This document shows, piece by piece, positions 1 to 8,294 of a stretch of DNA of 54,254 nt (position 1 is the first letter of the stretch; each line of letters opens with the position of its first letter). The stretch lies in NCBI RefSeq assembly GCF_009712475.1, contig NZ_VCJO01000025.1:1-54254 (forward strand). The letters are read 5' to 3'. Both the position numbers and the translations under genes were made by a program. Origin of the DNA: Micromonospora sp. CP22. GTDB lineage: Bacteria; Actinomycetota; Actinomycetes; Mycobacteriales; Micromonosporaceae. The notes beneath the pieces are model-generated. The model saw only the letters and a list, made by a program, of their open reading frames with translations, was not told where the DNA came from and did no database searches.

Positions 1-73
1 GTGGTCAACCGGCACACCGACAAGCCCGCCGCACCTTCAACCGGACCTGACCAACCTCATCTCAAACACGCAC

Positions 74-1681
74 TCAGAGACCGGCGCGCATGGCGGCGAA
101 ATACTCGTTCTGCGTGGGCAGTTCCTGCACCAGCTTCTGGGCCTTGGTGCGGATGCGCTCGAACTCCGCCATCGCCGCCCGCTCGTCGGCGAACTCCAGC
201 GCCGGCGAGTGCCGCACGTCGATGCCGCCCGCGCCGAGCAGGATGCAGTTGTACGAGTAGGGCGGCAGACCGTGGTAGTACGGGTAGATCGACTCGGAGT
301 CCGGCACCTTGTGCTGCCAGATCTCCAGGCGCTCGGCGAGCGAGTCGGGGATCGTACGGGTCTTGGTGTCCTTCCAGTACTGGTTGTCGACCCGCTTCGC
401 ACCCCGGTAGTGCAGGCAGAGGAACTCACGCACGCCGTCCATGACGTGCGAGACGGACTTGTTGTACTGCTCCCTCAGCAGGTCGTCACCGCGCCCGGCC
501 GGGAAGTACTTGACGATCTGCTCGATGGCGTGGTGGATGAAGAAGATGCCGGTCGACTCCAGTGGCTCGACGAAGCCGCTGGCCAGACCGACGGCGACAC
601 AGTTCTTCACCCACGAGCGGCGGCTGCGGCCGATGCGCATCCGGATGTGGTTCGCCGGCACGTCGGCCGCCTCCGGCCCGACGAACTCGCGCAGCGTCCG
701 CTCCGCCTCCTCCGGCGTGGTGTACTCACTGGCGTAGACGTAGCCGGTGCCGATGCGGCTGATCAGCGGGATCGTCCAGATCCACCCGGCCTCCTGCGCG
801 GTCGCGGTGGTGCACGGCCGCAGCGGCTTGCGGTCCATGTCCAGCGGCACCTGGAGGGCGACCGCGCTGTCGTTGGGCAGCGTGTCCTGGTAGGACACGA
901 ACGGCTCGCCGAGCGCCTTGTTCAGCAGCAACGCCCGGAAACCGGTGCAGTCGACGAAGAGGTCGGCGGCGAGTTCACCGTGCTCGGCGGTGCGTACGTG
1001 CGAGATGAACCCGTGTTCGTCGAGCGCCACGTCCACGACGTTGTCGACGATGTGCTTGACGCCCCGCTCGGTGGAGTAGCCGGTCAGGAACTTCGCCAGC
1101 AGGTGCGCCTCGAAGTGGTACGCGTAGGGGATCTGCGCACCCTGGTACTCCGCCATGGTCGACCGGGCCGTGGTCTCGTCCTGGTTCTGCTCGACGAATC
1201 CCTGGTCGACCAGGCTCCCGTCGAGGTACCGGGGGGAACGCTCGGCGTCACACAGCGACGCCATCACGAAGCAGTCCTTGTCGAACCGCGACGTCGTCGG
1301 GTAACGCAGCCACCAGTCGCTGAGGGGGAACCCGTCGACCGAGGCCATCTGCTCGAACGGGTGGTAGAAGTGGTGGCCCGGCTCGCGCCAGTTCTCGAAC
1401 CGGACGGCCAGCTTGTAGGTGGCGTTGCAGGCCGGCATCCAGTCGGACTCTTTGAGCCGTAAGAACTCGAAGAAGTGCCGGATGTCGCTGAAGGTCGCCT
1501 CGCCGACGCCGATCGTGCCGACGCTCGCCGACTCGACGACGGTGACGTCGATCCGGCCACCGAAGGCGGCTGCCAGGTACGACGCGGTCATCCAACCGGC
1601 CGTACCACCACCGACGATGACGACTCGCTGTGTCCTGCCGGGCTCGCGCGTGTTCTTGGCGGCGGCACCACTGACAGTCAT
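74..1681 (-). CDS. FAD-dependent tryptophan halogenase, PyrH-like
   Basis: This 535-residue protein should chlorinate free tryptophan using FADH2, O2 and chloride. The N-terminal dinucleotide fold carries GGGTAGW (about residues 24-30). The halogenase signature WIWTIP sits at 300-305, the catalytic lysine is K90 in YKLAVRFENW, and the catalytic glutamate is E375 in EPLEST. Overall wording and length follow PyrH-type (tryptophan 5-) halogenases more closely than PrnA, but regiochemistry is inference. The ATG at 1681 has a clear AAGGAGG seven bases upstream. It is the last gene of a minus-strand run behind the AMP ligase and tryptophan dioxygenase. The likely FADH2 supplier is the flavin reductase at 7167-7736. 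Confidence 0.93.
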   Translation of the reverse strand: MTVSGAAAKNTREPGRTQRVVIVGGGTAGWMTASYLAAAFGGRIDVTVVESASVGTIGVGEATFSDIRHFFEFLRLKESDWMPACNATYKLAVRFENWREPGHHFYHPFEQMASVDGFPLSDWWLRYPTTSRFDKDCFVMASLCDAERSPRYLDGSLVDQGFVEQNQDETTARSTMAEYQGAQIPYAYHFEAHLLAKFLTGYSTERGVKHIVDNVVDVALDEHGFISHVRTAEHGELAADLFVDCTGFRALLLNKALGEPFVSYQDTLPNDSAVALQVPLDMDRKPLRPCTTATAQEAGWIWTIPLISRIGTGYVYASEYTTPEEAERTLREFVGPEAADVPANHIRMRIGRSRRSWVKNCVAVGLASGFVEPLESTGIFFIHHAIEQIVKYFPAGRGDDLLREQYNKSVSHVMDGVREFLCLHYRGAKRVDNQYWKDTKTRTIPDSLAERLEIWQHKVPDSESIYPYYHGLPPYSYNCILLGAGGIDVRHSPALEFADERAAMAEFERIRTKAQKLVQELPTQNEYFAAMRAGL

Positions 1682-1738
1682 TGCGGTTCCTCCTTGTACC
1701 CGATTACCCGGGACTCGACGAAAGGGGTGTGCTTCGGC

Positions 1739-2467
1739 TCAGTGCTGGTCGACCCCGCCGCTGATCGCTGGCGTCAGGACCTCCGGGAACAACGTGCGCT
1801 CAGTCGACCGCCACAGGTAGGCGGCACCGGCCGACCCGGCCGTGCCACGGGCCGCGCCGAGGAACTGCTCGGCCAGTTGGGCATGGCGGGCACGCCACGA
1901 GCGCACCGCGTCGTCGAAGGCCACCAGGGCGGCGCGTACCCGCTCGACCGACCTCAGGTCACCGACAATCCGTGCCCGGTCGCGGTACTCGACGAAGGCG
2001 CACGACAGCGACTGCTCCTCGCAGCGGGCGACGAGCCGAGCCCGTTCTCCCGAGGTGAACCCTGGCGTGTTGAGGAAGCGCGGGTCCCGGGCCCCGCACA
2101 GGAACTCGATCTCCCGATACTGTGCGGACTGGAAGCCGCTCGACGAGCCGAGGGTCGCTCGGATCTCGTCGAACGACTCGGGTGCCAGCGTGCTCAGAAC
2201 GTCGAAGTGTCCGCTGAGCACCCGCATCGCCGACGGTAGCCGTTCGATGTGGTCAGCGGCGTCGTCCGCCCGGTCGCGGTTCAACGCGTCCCGAGCGGAC
2301 TCGAGGTGTCGCAGGATGACCGCGAACCACAGCTCGCACGCCTGGTGGGCGGCGAAGAAGAGGGTTCGGTCCGGCTCGTCGCGCACGCAGGCGATGTCGA
2401 GCAGTTCCGCCAGCCTGAGGATCTCCCCGTACGCACGGTCGCGCTTGGTGTCCGTCGGATTGGTCAT
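1739..2467 (-). CDS. tryptophan 2,3-dioxygenase (haem, kynurenine pathway)
   Basis: Predicted to open the indole ring of (chloro)tryptophan to N-formylkynurenine. The 242-residue reading shows the family landmarks: the distal-pocket AAHQACELWF (His41), FQSAQYREIEFL (about 113-123), the proximal haem histidine in WRARHAQLAEQFLG (His195), and GTAGSAG (208-214), a variant of the usual GTGGSSG loop. The start chosen is the ATG at 2467, with GAGGAGG about 12 bases upstream; an in-frame start at 2491 overlaps that ribosome site and looks wrong. It sits 41 bp after the AMP ligase and 57 bp before the halogenase. No kynurenine formamidase is seen nearby. It could act on free tryptophan or on beta-hydroxytryptophan, as in quinaldate pathways. 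Confidence 0.9.
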   Translation of the reverse strand: MTNPTDTKRDRAYGEILRLAELLDIACVRDEPDRTLFFAAHQACELWFAVILRHLESARDALNRDRADDAADHIERLPSAMRVLSGHFDVLSTLAPESFDEIRATLGSSSGFQSAQYREIEFLCGARDPRFLNTPGFTSGERARLVARCEEQSLSCAFVEYRDRARIVGDLRSVERVRAALVAFDDAVRSWRARHAQLAEQFLGAARGTAGSAGAAYLWRSTERTLFPEVLTPAISGGVDQH

Positions 2468-2508
2468 CGGTGTGCAGGCCCTCCTCAGCAAGGTGCAGCG
2501 ACGGTGGC

Positions 2509-4134
2509 TCAGTGGCGCTGAAGCTCCCGCCGCCCCGCGCGCAGGGCGTTCTTGTCGATCTTTCCCACGGGGGTACGAGGCAGATCAGGCACGACGACCA
2601 ACTCGTCGGGCAGCTTGTACGGCGCCAACCCACGGTCGCGGATGTGCTCCCGGATGGTGCGCAGTGACAACGGCGTCGCCGCCGCCTCCGCCTCGGCGGT
2701 GAGTACCACGAACACGCAGATCCGCTCGTCGACGGCGTCGTCGGGAATGCCGACGACCGCCGCGTCCCGCACCGACGGGTAGGTCAACACGTGGGCCTCC
2801 ACCTCCTCGGCGGAGACCTTCTCGCCGAAGTGGTGGATGATGTCCTTGAGCCGGCCCTCGATGACGATGCGCCCGTCCTCGGTCAGCTTGGCCAGGTCGC
2901 CGGTGCGGTAGAACCCGTCGGCGGTGAACGCCCGACGGTTGTGCTCCGGCGCGGCGAAGTACCCCCGGATCGTGTACGGGCCACGGGTGAGCAGCTCGCC
3001 GGTCACCCCGGCCGGAAGCTCGCGGTCCTCGGCGTCGACGATCTTGACCTCGTCGTCCGGGCAGATGGGCGTGCCCTCGGTGGTGTAGACCACCTCCAGC
3101 GGATCGTCGAGCCGGGTGTGGGTGATCAGGCCCTCGCCGATGCCGTAGACGTTCATGATGCGGCACTTCAGGCCCGACCTGACCCGCTCGGCCGCGGCGG
3201 GGCTGAACTTCGAGCTGCCCACCTGGAGGGTCATGCCGCTCATGTCGACCGGCATGAACTGCGCCGCCTCGGTCCACAGCAGGGCCAGCGCGGGGACCAG
3301 TGCGGTGTGCGTGACCCCCTCCCCACCGATCAACGGGAAGACGTGGTCCGGGCTGGGGTTGGCGGCCAGGACGGCCTTCCCGCCGAGGAGCAGCGCGCCG
3401 AGCACACCCGGGCAGCCGAGCGCGGCGTTGTGCGGTACGGGGTTCGCGGCGAGATAGACGCTGTCCGCGCCGAACCCGGTCACCTCGGCGCACGCGAAGA
3501 TGTTGTAGGCGTAGTCGTCGTGGGTGCGGGGGATCAACTTCGGCACACCCGTCGTCCCGCCGGACAGCAGCAGTAGCGCGATCTCCGAGGCGTCGACCGG
3601 GGGCAGCGTACGCGGTTCGGACTTGACCAACTCGGCCAGCGGGGTGAACTCGGCGCTGTCGCCGACGATCACGACGTGCCGCATGCTCGGCACGTCGGCG
3701 ACGATCTCGCGAGCCAGCGCACGGTGGTCGAACCCCTGGAAACGGTCCGGACCGATGTAGGCCACCGCGTCCGAGGCACGGGCCAGGTGGGTGATCTCGT
3801 CCCGGCGGTGACCGGGCAGGGCCAGCACCGGTATCGCGCCGATGCTGAACACCGCCAACAGGACCGACAGGAATTCGTTCACGTTCGGCAGGTGCAGGAT
3901 CAGCCGGTCGCGACTGCCGACACCGAGGTCGAGCAGGCCCGCGGCGATGCGATCGGCCTCGTCCGCCAGCTCCGCGTAGGTGACGCGACGAGTGGCGTCC
4001 ACTGCGGCGATCCTGTCCGGATGGCGGCGGACGCTGTCGTCGAAGAGCTGCCGAAGGGAAAGACCTCGCCAGTAGCCCGCTTGGCGGTAGCGTTCGGCGA
4101 CATCGGGCGGCCAGGGCACGAACCCGTCGAGCAT
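2509..4134 (-). CDS. aryl-acid AMP ligase (EntE/DhbE/TioJ type)
   Basis: A stand-alone adenylating enzyme of 541 residues that should activate an aromatic carboxylic acid and load it on a carrier protein. The P-loop is SGGTTGVPK (191-199). An aryl-acid pocket motif PVPHNAALG (His235-Asn236) corresponds to the His-Asn of DhbE, VYGIGEGL replaces the usual YGPTE, and the A10 lysine is in TPVGKID. This family handles dihydroxybenzoate, salicylate, 3-hydroxypicolinate and 3-hydroxyquinaldate. In this context a chlorinated quinaldic/kynurenic-type acid is the best guess. It is the first gene of the leftward operon, with AAGGAGG eight bases before the ATG, and it is divergent from the thioesterase operon. 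Confidence 0.88.
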   Translation of the reverse strand: MLDGFVPWPPDVAERYRQAGYWRGLSLRQLFDDSVRRHPDRIAAVDATRRVTYAELADEADRIAAGLLDLGVGSRDRLILHLPNVNEFLSVLLAVFSIGAIPVLALPGHRRDEITHLARASDAVAYIGPDRFQGFDHRALAREIVADVPSMRHVVIVGDSAEFTPLAELVKSEPRTLPPVDASEIALLLLSGGTTGVPKLIPRTHDDYAYNIFACAEVTGFGADSVYLAANPVPHNAALGCPGVLGALLLGGKAVLAANPSPDHVFPLIGGEGVTHTALVPALALLWTEAAQFMPVDMSGMTLQVGSSKFSPAAAERVRSGLKCRIMNVYGIGEGLITHTRLDDPLEVVYTTEGTPICPDDEVKIVDAEDRELPAGVTGELLTRGPYTIRGYFAAPEHNRRAFTADGFYRTGDLAKLTEDGRIVIEGRLKDIIHHFGEKVSAEEVEAHVLTYPSVRDAAVVGIPDDAVDERICVFVVLTAEAEAAATPLSLRTIREHIRDRGLAPYKLPDELVVVPDLPRTPVGKIDKNALRAGRRELQRH

Positions 4135-4242
4135 GTGTCTGTCCTCCTTCGGTACGGCGATAACAGATTCCGGTAGCAGCCCAGGGGCCGCGTCACACCC
4201 GACAGAGCCTTGACAGATTGTCTAGATGATCAAGCGGCCTCG
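4135..4242. promoter_or_regulatory. divergent promoter region, AMP ligase / thioesterase operons
   Basis: This short intergenic stretch must hold promoters for both directions. A TTGACA hexamer at 4210-4215 on the plus strand overlaps a small palindrome (GACA-GAT-TGTC, 4212-4222). I could not find a convincing -10 at 16-18 bases from it, so exact promoter positions are open. The HxlR regulator at the end of the rightward operon is a candidate binder. Confidence 0.35.
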
Positions 4243-5025
4243 GTGACGCTCGATATCGTGAGCCGAACACGGAGATCCAATCGGGGTTGGTTACGTACGC
4301 TCACCAGCGTCGAAGAACCCACCGCACGGCTGGTCTGTTTTCCGCACTCCGGAGGCACGGCGGCGGTGTACCGCCCCTGGTCGACGGCGCTGCCGGCCGA
4401 CGTGGCGCTGCACGCCGTGCAGTACCCGGGCCACGCCGACCGACTGGCCGAGCCGCCCGCCGACAACATCGCCGAGATGGCGACCCAGGTGGCCGCGGAG
4501 CTACGACAGCTGCCGCCCGTCCGGTGCGCGCTGATCGGACACAGCCTGGGCGCGCTGGTCGCCTACGAGACCGCCCGCGCGATGCGGGACAGCGGCGCCC
4601 CCGTGCACCACCTGTTCGTCTCGGGCGCGGCCGGGCCGTGGCTGGCCGGTGGCGGCACCACCCACCGACTCGGTGACGACGAACTGTGGTCGTCGGTCGT
4701 GCGACTCGGCGGGATCGAACCGGAGATCGCCGACCAGCCCGAACTGCGCGACCTGCTGCTGCCCGTACTGCGGTCGGACATCACCCTGCACGAGACCTAC
4801 CGCCCGGCACCGGAGGCCACGCCGCTGGAGTGCCCGGTGCGGGGCTACTACAACACCGAGGACCCGCTGGTCGACGCCGATCAGGTGGCCACCTGGGCGG
4901 CGGTCAACGACGGGGAATTCAGTATGCGAGCCCTGCCGGGGGGTCACTTCCGGTTGCTGTCCCACCCGGACGAGATGGTCGCCGACATCATGGCGGCCCT
5001 GACAGAGAGCGGGGTACGGCGATGA
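4243..5025 (+). CDS. type II thioesterase (alpha/beta hydrolase)
   Basis: This should hydrolyse acyl or aminoacyl groups from carrier proteins. It has the TEII hallmarks: CFPHSGGTAAVYRPW near the N terminus, nucleophile elbow GHSLGAL, and the C-terminal histidine in GGHFRLLSHPD. In quinaldate and beta-hydroxy-amino-acid pathways such an enzyme (TioQ-like) releases the hydroxylated amino acid from the A-PCP protein. That role is inferred here from the A-PCP and P450 in the same cluster. The start is uncertain: in-frame TTG 4210, GTG 4243 and GTG 4258 are all possible and none has a good ribosome site. The stop overlaps the SDR start (ATGA). Confidence 0.85.
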   Translation: MTLDIVSRTRRSNRGWLRTLTSVEEPTARLVCFPHSGGTAAVYRPWSTALPADVALHAVQYPGHADRLAEPPADNIAEMATQVAAELRQLPPVRCALIGHSLGALVAYETARAMRDSGAPVHHLFVSGAAGPWLAGGGTTHRLGDDELWSSVVRLGGIEPEIADQPELRDLLLPVLRSDITLHETYRPAPEATPLECPVRGYYNTEDPLVDADQVATWAAVNDGEFSMRALPGGHFRLLSHPDEMVADIMAALTESGVRR

Positions 5026-5768
5026 GCCTCGACGGCACTTCGGTCGTCGTCACCGGCGCCGCCACCGGCATCGGCCTGGGAATCACCGAGTGCCTGGTGA
5101 AATCGGGCGCCAAGGTGACGGTCGTCGGCCGCCGCGAGGAGCCGCTGCGGGTGCTGGCGGACCGCCACCCGTTCGCCGTGGCGGTGGTGGCGGCGGACGT
5201 CTGCGCCCCCGGCACCGCCGAGCGGGTCGTCGCGGTCGCCACGGAGACCTTCGGCCGCCTCGACGCGGTGGTCAACAACGCCGGCATGGCCCAGTTCGGC
5301 CCTATCGACACACTCGACCCGGCACGGTTCGACGAGATGTTCGCGGTGAACGTCCGCGCGCCCGCCGACCTGATCCGGTGCGCGCTGCCGCAGCTGCGGG
5401 CCAACAAGGGCAGCGTGGTCAACATCTCCTCGGTCGGCGGCGTGCTGTCGATGCCGGGTCGTGCCTACTACGGCGCGACCAAGGCGGCCCTCAACAGCCT
5501 CACCCGTTCCCTGGCCCGCGAACTCGCCCCGGACGTACGCGTCAACGCCATTCTCCCGGGCCCGGTGGACACACCGTTGTGGACCAACGCCGGACTGGAC
5601 GACGCCGGCATCGAGCGGCTGCGGACCGACCTGACCGCGGCGACCCCGATGGGCCGTTTCGGCGACCGCACGGAGATCGGCCAATGGGTCTGCAACCTGC
5701 TCGATCCGGCGTTGTCCGGCTGGGTCACCGGCGCGCTGATTCCCGTCGACGGCGGCCGCACGGCATGA
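5022..5768 (+). CDS. short-chain dehydrogenase/reductase
   Basis: A classical 248-residue SDR that should use NAD(P)H. It shows the cofactor motif TGAATGIG near residue 11, NNAG, the catalytic Ser in NISS, YYGATKAA (YxxxK), and a C-terminal VTGALIPVDGG. It is translationally coupled at both ends: it overlaps the thioesterase stop by 4 bp, and the aminotransferase start overlaps its own stop. In 3-hydroxyquinaldate assembly an oxidoreductase removes the 4-oxygen after cyclisation; this SDR could do that or reduce a ketone. The substrate cannot be read from sequence. The reading frame is intact and codon use matches its neighbours. Confidence 0.88.
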   Translation: MSLDGTSVVVTGAATGIGLGITECLVKSGAKVTVVGRREEPLRVLADRHPFAVAVVAADVCAPGTAERVVAVATETFGRLDAVVNNAGMAQFGPIDTLDPARFDEMFAVNVRAPADLIRCALPQLRANKGSVVNISSVGGVLSMPGRAYYGATKAALNSLTRSLARELAPDVRVNAILPGPVDTPLWTNAGLDDAGIERLRTDLTAATPMGRFGDRTEIGQWVCNLLDPALSGWVTGALIPVDGGRTA

Positions 5769-7066
5769 GCCCCGCCCAGTCAGGTACCAACCCTTCACGG
5801 AACAGAGGTGGTCAGAGCGTGAGCCCCGAAATCTCGTCCGCTGCCAGCTTCATCCCCTCCTCGTGTCTGCACACCATCTTCCGCGCCGCCCAGGACATGG
5901 AGCAGCGCACCGGCGCGGAGGTGGTCAAGCTGCACGTCGGTGACCCGTACTTCCATCCCGCCGACAACGTCGCCGACGCGTTCGTGGCCGCGGTGCGGCG
6001 TGGCGACACCAAGTACACCGGGCCGGAGGGCCTGCCCGAGCTGCGCGAGGCGACGGTCGAGAAGCTGCGTACGGACAACGGTGTGGACACCGTCGTCGAC
6101 CGGGTGCTCGTCACGCCGGGCTCGTGCGAGGGACTCGCCGCCCTGCTGCAAACCCTCACCGAGCCCGGGGCCGAGATCCTCCTGCCGGAACTGCACTGGC
6201 CGGTCCACCTTCAGCAGAGTCTGCTCGCCGGTCTCCGGCCGGTCCTGTACCCGCTCGGGCCCGGCTTCCGACCCGACGTCGAGCAGATCGCGGCCGCCGC
6301 CAGCCCACGCACCAAGGTGCTGCTGATCAACTCGCCCGCCAACCCCACCGGTGTCGTGCTGAACCCCGACGAGATCCGGGCCCTGCTCGACCTGGCCCGC
6401 ACCCGGGGCTGGCACGTGGTCAGCGACGAGGCGTACGAACACTTCTGCTACGAACGCGAGCATCTCTCCGTAGCGTCCCTGGAACGCGACGTCCCGGTCG
6501 ACGAGCGCATCGTGCACAGCGTCTTCAGCTTCTCCAAGAGCTTCGCGATGACCGGCTACCGGCTCGGGTACGTCGTGCTGGCCAACGACCGCGCCGCCGA
6601 TGTCATGCGGGTGGTCCAGGAGGCGAACATCATCGGCACCTCCACCCCGGTGCAGCACGCCGGAGTGGCCGCGCTGGCCAGCCGGCACGACGCCGCCGCC
6701 ACCAACCGGAAGCTGGTGCAACGCAACCGCGACGTGGCCCTGCCACCGCTGGTCAAGGCCGGACTGCTGAGCGACCTGCCCGCAGGTGGCTGGTACGCGA
6801 TGCTGGACGTGGCCCGGACCGGGCTGGACGCGGAGACGTTCGCGCTGCGCCTGCTGGAGCGCAAAGGTGTCGCCGTGGTCGCCGGCAACGGCTTCGCCAT
6901 GCGTCCCGAACTCGACGACCGGGGCCACATCCGTGCCCACGACTTCGCACCCTGGGCGCGGCACCTGGTCCGGGTCGCGTTCTGTGTGGATCCCGGCTGG
7001 CTGGAGACCGGCGTACGCAAGATCCTGGAGTTCGTCGACGAATGCGGCGAAGAGGGTCCCCGATAG
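5765..7066 (+). CDS. class I/II PLP aminotransferase (kynurenine/aromatic type)
   Basis: A fold-type I aminotransferase of about 433 residues. It shows the substrate-binding NSPANPTG, the SDEAYE region, the PLP lysine in SFSKSFAMTGYR, and a C-terminal arginine-containing HLVRVAFC. Transamination of a (hydroxy)kynurenine gives an alpha-keto acid that cyclises to a quinoline-2-carboxylate, which is the expected job beside a tryptophan dioxygenase. The ATG at 5765 overlaps the SDR stop (ATGA). A GTG at 5819 with AGAGGTGG upstream is a plausible later start and would remove a poorly conserved 18-residue leader. An open frame continuing upstream from 5090 is an artefact. Confidence 0.88.
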   Translation: MSPAQSGTNPSRNRGGQSVSPEISSAASFIPSSCLHTIFRAAQDMEQRTGAEVVKLHVGDPYFHPADNVADAFVAAVRRGDTKYTGPEGLPELREATVEKLRTDNGVDTVVDRVLVTPGSCEGLAALLQTLTEPGAEILLPELHWPVHLQQSLLAGLRPVLYPLGPGFRPDVEQIAAAASPRTKVLLINSPANPTGVVLNPDEIRALLDLARTRGWHVVSDEAYEHFCYEREHLSVASLERDVPVDERIVHSVFSFSKSFAMTGYRLGYVVLANDRAADVMRVVQEANIIGTSTPVQHAGVAALASRHDAAATNRKLVQRNRDVALPPLVKAGLLSDLPAGGWYAMLDVARTGLDAETFALRLLERKGVAVVAGNGFAMRPELDDRGHIRAHDFAPWARHLVRVAFCVDPGWLETGVRKILEFVDECGEEGPR

Positions 7067-7166
7067 ACCGGTCGCGCCGATCACCTGCCGTCGGGTTCTG
7101 CCCGACCGGCAGGTGCGGCGATCCGCAAGGCTCCCTGTGCGTTCGAGCGAGGAGGTGGGCAACACC

Positions 7167-7736
7167 ATGCCGGAGCCCGTCACAGGCACCGTGACGTCAC
7201 CGCTGGTCGACCCGGCGCAGTTCCGTTCCCTCATGGCCACACATCCCGCCGGGGTCGCCATCGTGACGACCACGGCGTCGGACGGCGTGCCGTGGGGACT
7301 GACCTGCTCGTCGGTGTGCAGCGTCGCGCTACAGCCGCCGACCCTGCTGGTCTGCCTGCGCGCCGCGAGTCCGACACTGGCGGCGCTGCTCGCGGTGTCC
7401 ACCTTCGCGGTCAACCTGTTGCGCGACCACGCCGAGCGGGCCGCGCAGTTGTTCGCCTCCGGCGCGCCGGACCGGTTCGAGAAGGTCGCCTGGGCCCCGG
7501 ATCCGGCATCCGGCATGCCGCACCTGGTCGACGACGCCCACACGACCGCGGACTGTCGCGTCAGCAACGCCATGCCCGTCGGTGACCACGTCGTGGTCTT
7601 CGGCACGGTGTTGCGGATCCGCGCCCACGCGGTCGCCCCGGTCAGCCCGCTGCTGTACGGCATGCGGCGGTACTGGTCGCTGGCCGGCACCCCGCCGTCC
7701 GAACCGTCCGGGCCGGATCCGGACGCTCGACGGTGA
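7167..7736 (+). CDS. flavin reductase (halogenase partner)
   Basis: A 189-residue protein of the flavin reductase / FMN-binding split-barrel family. Recognisable features are the opening FRSLMATHPAGVAIVTT, the PWGLTCSSVCSVALQPP strand and FAVNLLRDH. Such enzymes use NAD(P)H to make free FADH2 or FMNH2 for two-component halogenases and monooxygenases; the halogenase at 74-1681 is the obvious client. The ATG at 7167 follows GGAGG by about 11 bases. The gap to the aminotransferase is 100 bp, wider than the tight couplings upstream, so it may have its own ribosome-site context but probably the same transcript. A HxlR regulator follows 18 bp later. Confidence 0.88.
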   Translation: MPEPVTGTVTSPLVDPAQFRSLMATHPAGVAIVTTTASDGVPWGLTCSSVCSVALQPPTLLVCLRAASPTLAALLAVSTFAVNLLRDHAERAAQLFASGAPDRFEKVAWAPDPASGMPHLVDDAHTTADCRVSNAMPVGDHVVVFGTVLRIRAHAVAPVSPLLYGMRRYWSLAGTPPSEPSGPDPDARR

Positions 7737-7754
7737 ACGAGACCTGGAGTTGAG

Positions 7755-8288
7755 ATGAGCAGTGTCCGCACCAGCGCCCAGCAGGGCGCACCGCGTTCCT
7801 CCGGCCCGAAGGCCCGGATCCCCGACTGCCCGCTGGGACGCACCGTGGAGACGGTGGGCGCCTGGTGGACGTTGGAGATCCTGCACGAACTGTTCAACGG
7901 CCACACCCGGTTCGCGGCCATCCGAACCAACCTCGAGACACCCACCGAACTGTTGACGGAGCGACTCGACGACCTGTGCACCCGGGGCCTGATCGAGCAG
8001 GTCGCCGACGTCGCGGGCGCCGAGGACCGGGAGTACCGACTGACTCCCCTGGGCCGGACGCTTCGTCCGCTGCTGCTGGTCATCGCCGCCTGGGGCAACC
8101 ACCGGCTGGCCCCGGAGGACCGCAGCGTCGTGCTGGTCGACACCGAGACCTCGGCGGAGGTGGACCCGGTCGTGGTGGACCGGCGGACGGGTCGGCGGAT
8201 CGACACCGAGAACGTGGTGTTCGCTCGCGGACCGAAGGCCAGCGAGAAGGTCGCGGCGAGATACCCGAAGATCATGCTGGCCACCTGA
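7755..8288 (+). CDS. HxlR-family transcriptional regulator
   Basis: A 177-residue DNA-binding protein with a winged helix of the HxlR type. It contains CPLGRTVETVGAWWTLEILHE, FAAIRTNLETPTELLTERL as the recognition region, then the wing EYRLTPLGRTL. The C-terminal 60 residues extend beyond the core domain and may dimerise or bind a ligand. HxlR proteins often respond to aromatic or electrophilic compounds, so sensing a pathway intermediate is reasonable but unproven. The start at 7755 has GGAG seven bases upstream. It closes the thioesterase-SDR-aminotransferase-flavin reductase operon and converges with the multicopper oxidase after only 6 bp, with no hairpin seen between them. Confidence 0.86.
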   Translation: MSSVRTSAQQGAPRSSGPKARIPDCPLGRTVETVGAWWTLEILHELFNGHTRFAAIRTNLETPTELLTERLDDLCTRGLIEQVADVAGAEDREYRLTPLGRTLRPLLLVIAAWGNHRLAPEDRSVVLVDTETSAEVDPVVVDRRTGRRIDTENVVFARGPKASEKVAARYPKIMLAT

Positions 8289-8294
8289 GTGCCG

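Noticed and set aside
1739..2467. PrnB-like (aminopyrrolnitrin) enzyme instead of tryptophan dioxygenase
   Set aside because: The halogenase neighbour recalls pyrrolnitrin, but the HQACELWF, FQSAQYREIE and GTAGSAG segments follow true tryptophan 2,3-dioxygenase.
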